Source: Pantoea piersonii (GTDB lineage Bacteria > Pseudomonadota > Gammaproteobacteria > Enterobacterales > Enterobacteriaceae). Taken from it: 64,000 nucleotides of DNA. Location: contig NZ_RARB01000006.1 in assembly GCF_003612015.1 (NCBI RefSeq), positions 67,263 to 131,262 of the forward strand, written 5' to 3'. Positions 63,937-64,000 of the stretch are shown here, one piece after another. Under the pieces are notes generated by a model, which saw nothing but the letters and a program-made list of their open reading frames with translations, made no database searches and was not told the DNA's origin. The position numbers and the translations under genes were made by a program. Position 1 is the stretch's first letter. Every line of letters begins with the position of its first letter.

Positions 63937-64000
63937 CGCTGTCAAAAAAGCGTCACATGAATGAAATCTTTTGCTATCGGGGATAAAAGAAGAGACCAGG

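Overview
The window is about 64 kb of a GC-rich enterobacterial chromosome. Close protein matches to E. coli FrlA, FrlB, FrlD and FrlR, a complete enteric-type type VI secretion (T6SS) operon and a PQQ-dependent dehydrogenase suggest Enterobacterales, most likely Erwiniaceae (Pantoea, Mixta, Erwinia or a relative). The genus is an inference from gene content. No rRNA, tRNA, CRISPR array, prophage or insertion sequence was recognised.

Region 1 (1-29.1 kb, all minus strand) is a T6SS locus in two blocks. The vgrG block, transcribed first, holds vgrG (with a 17-copy SNASQ-repeat tail), a DUF2169-pentapeptide adaptor and a second pentapeptide protein, and ends at an intrinsic terminator. After an AT-rich gap of about 0.7 kb comes the structural block: DUF3540, PAAR-like DUF4150, an SH3-like lipoprotein, tssJ, tssK, tssL, tssM, tagF, tssA, tssB, tssC, hcp, fha, pppA, an exported unknown protein, tagJ, tssE, tssF, tssG and clpV (cut by the left edge). 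Baseplate, sheath, tube, membrane complex and recycling ATPase are all present. No toxin domain and no PpkA kinase are visible.

Region 2 (29.5-38.7 kb) is mixed: a short-chain dehydrogenase, an MGT-type glycosyltransferase, an Rpn-family nuclease, then a likely redox-stress operon (exported peroxiredoxin, DsbD-like thiol transporter, ECF sigma factor, NrsF anti-sigma). A small exported protein and a NicO-type Ni/Co exporter follow.

Region 3 (37.9-48.1 kb) is carbohydrate and polyol metabolism. An AraC regulator is divergent from a four-gene operon (sugar MFS porter, Gfo/Idh/MocA dehydrogenase, stand-alone PTS EIIA-like protein, TIM-barrel isomerase) with a candidate CRP site upstream. A LysR/SDR divergent pair comes next, then a two-gene PQQ dehydrogenase resembling SldB/SldA.

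Region 4 (48.1-56 kb) holds a diguanylate cyclase, a DUF481 outer-membrane protein and an EmrA/EmrB/outer-membrane-factor efflux operon divergent from a TetR/CerR regulator, with two matching inverted repeats between them.

Region 5 (56.3-64 kb) holds a fructoselysine operon (frlA, frlB, frlD, frlR) without frlC, and a phosphate module: a PiT transporter behind a near-consensus Pho box, followed by a PPK2 polyphosphate kinase gene broken by one in-frame TAA.
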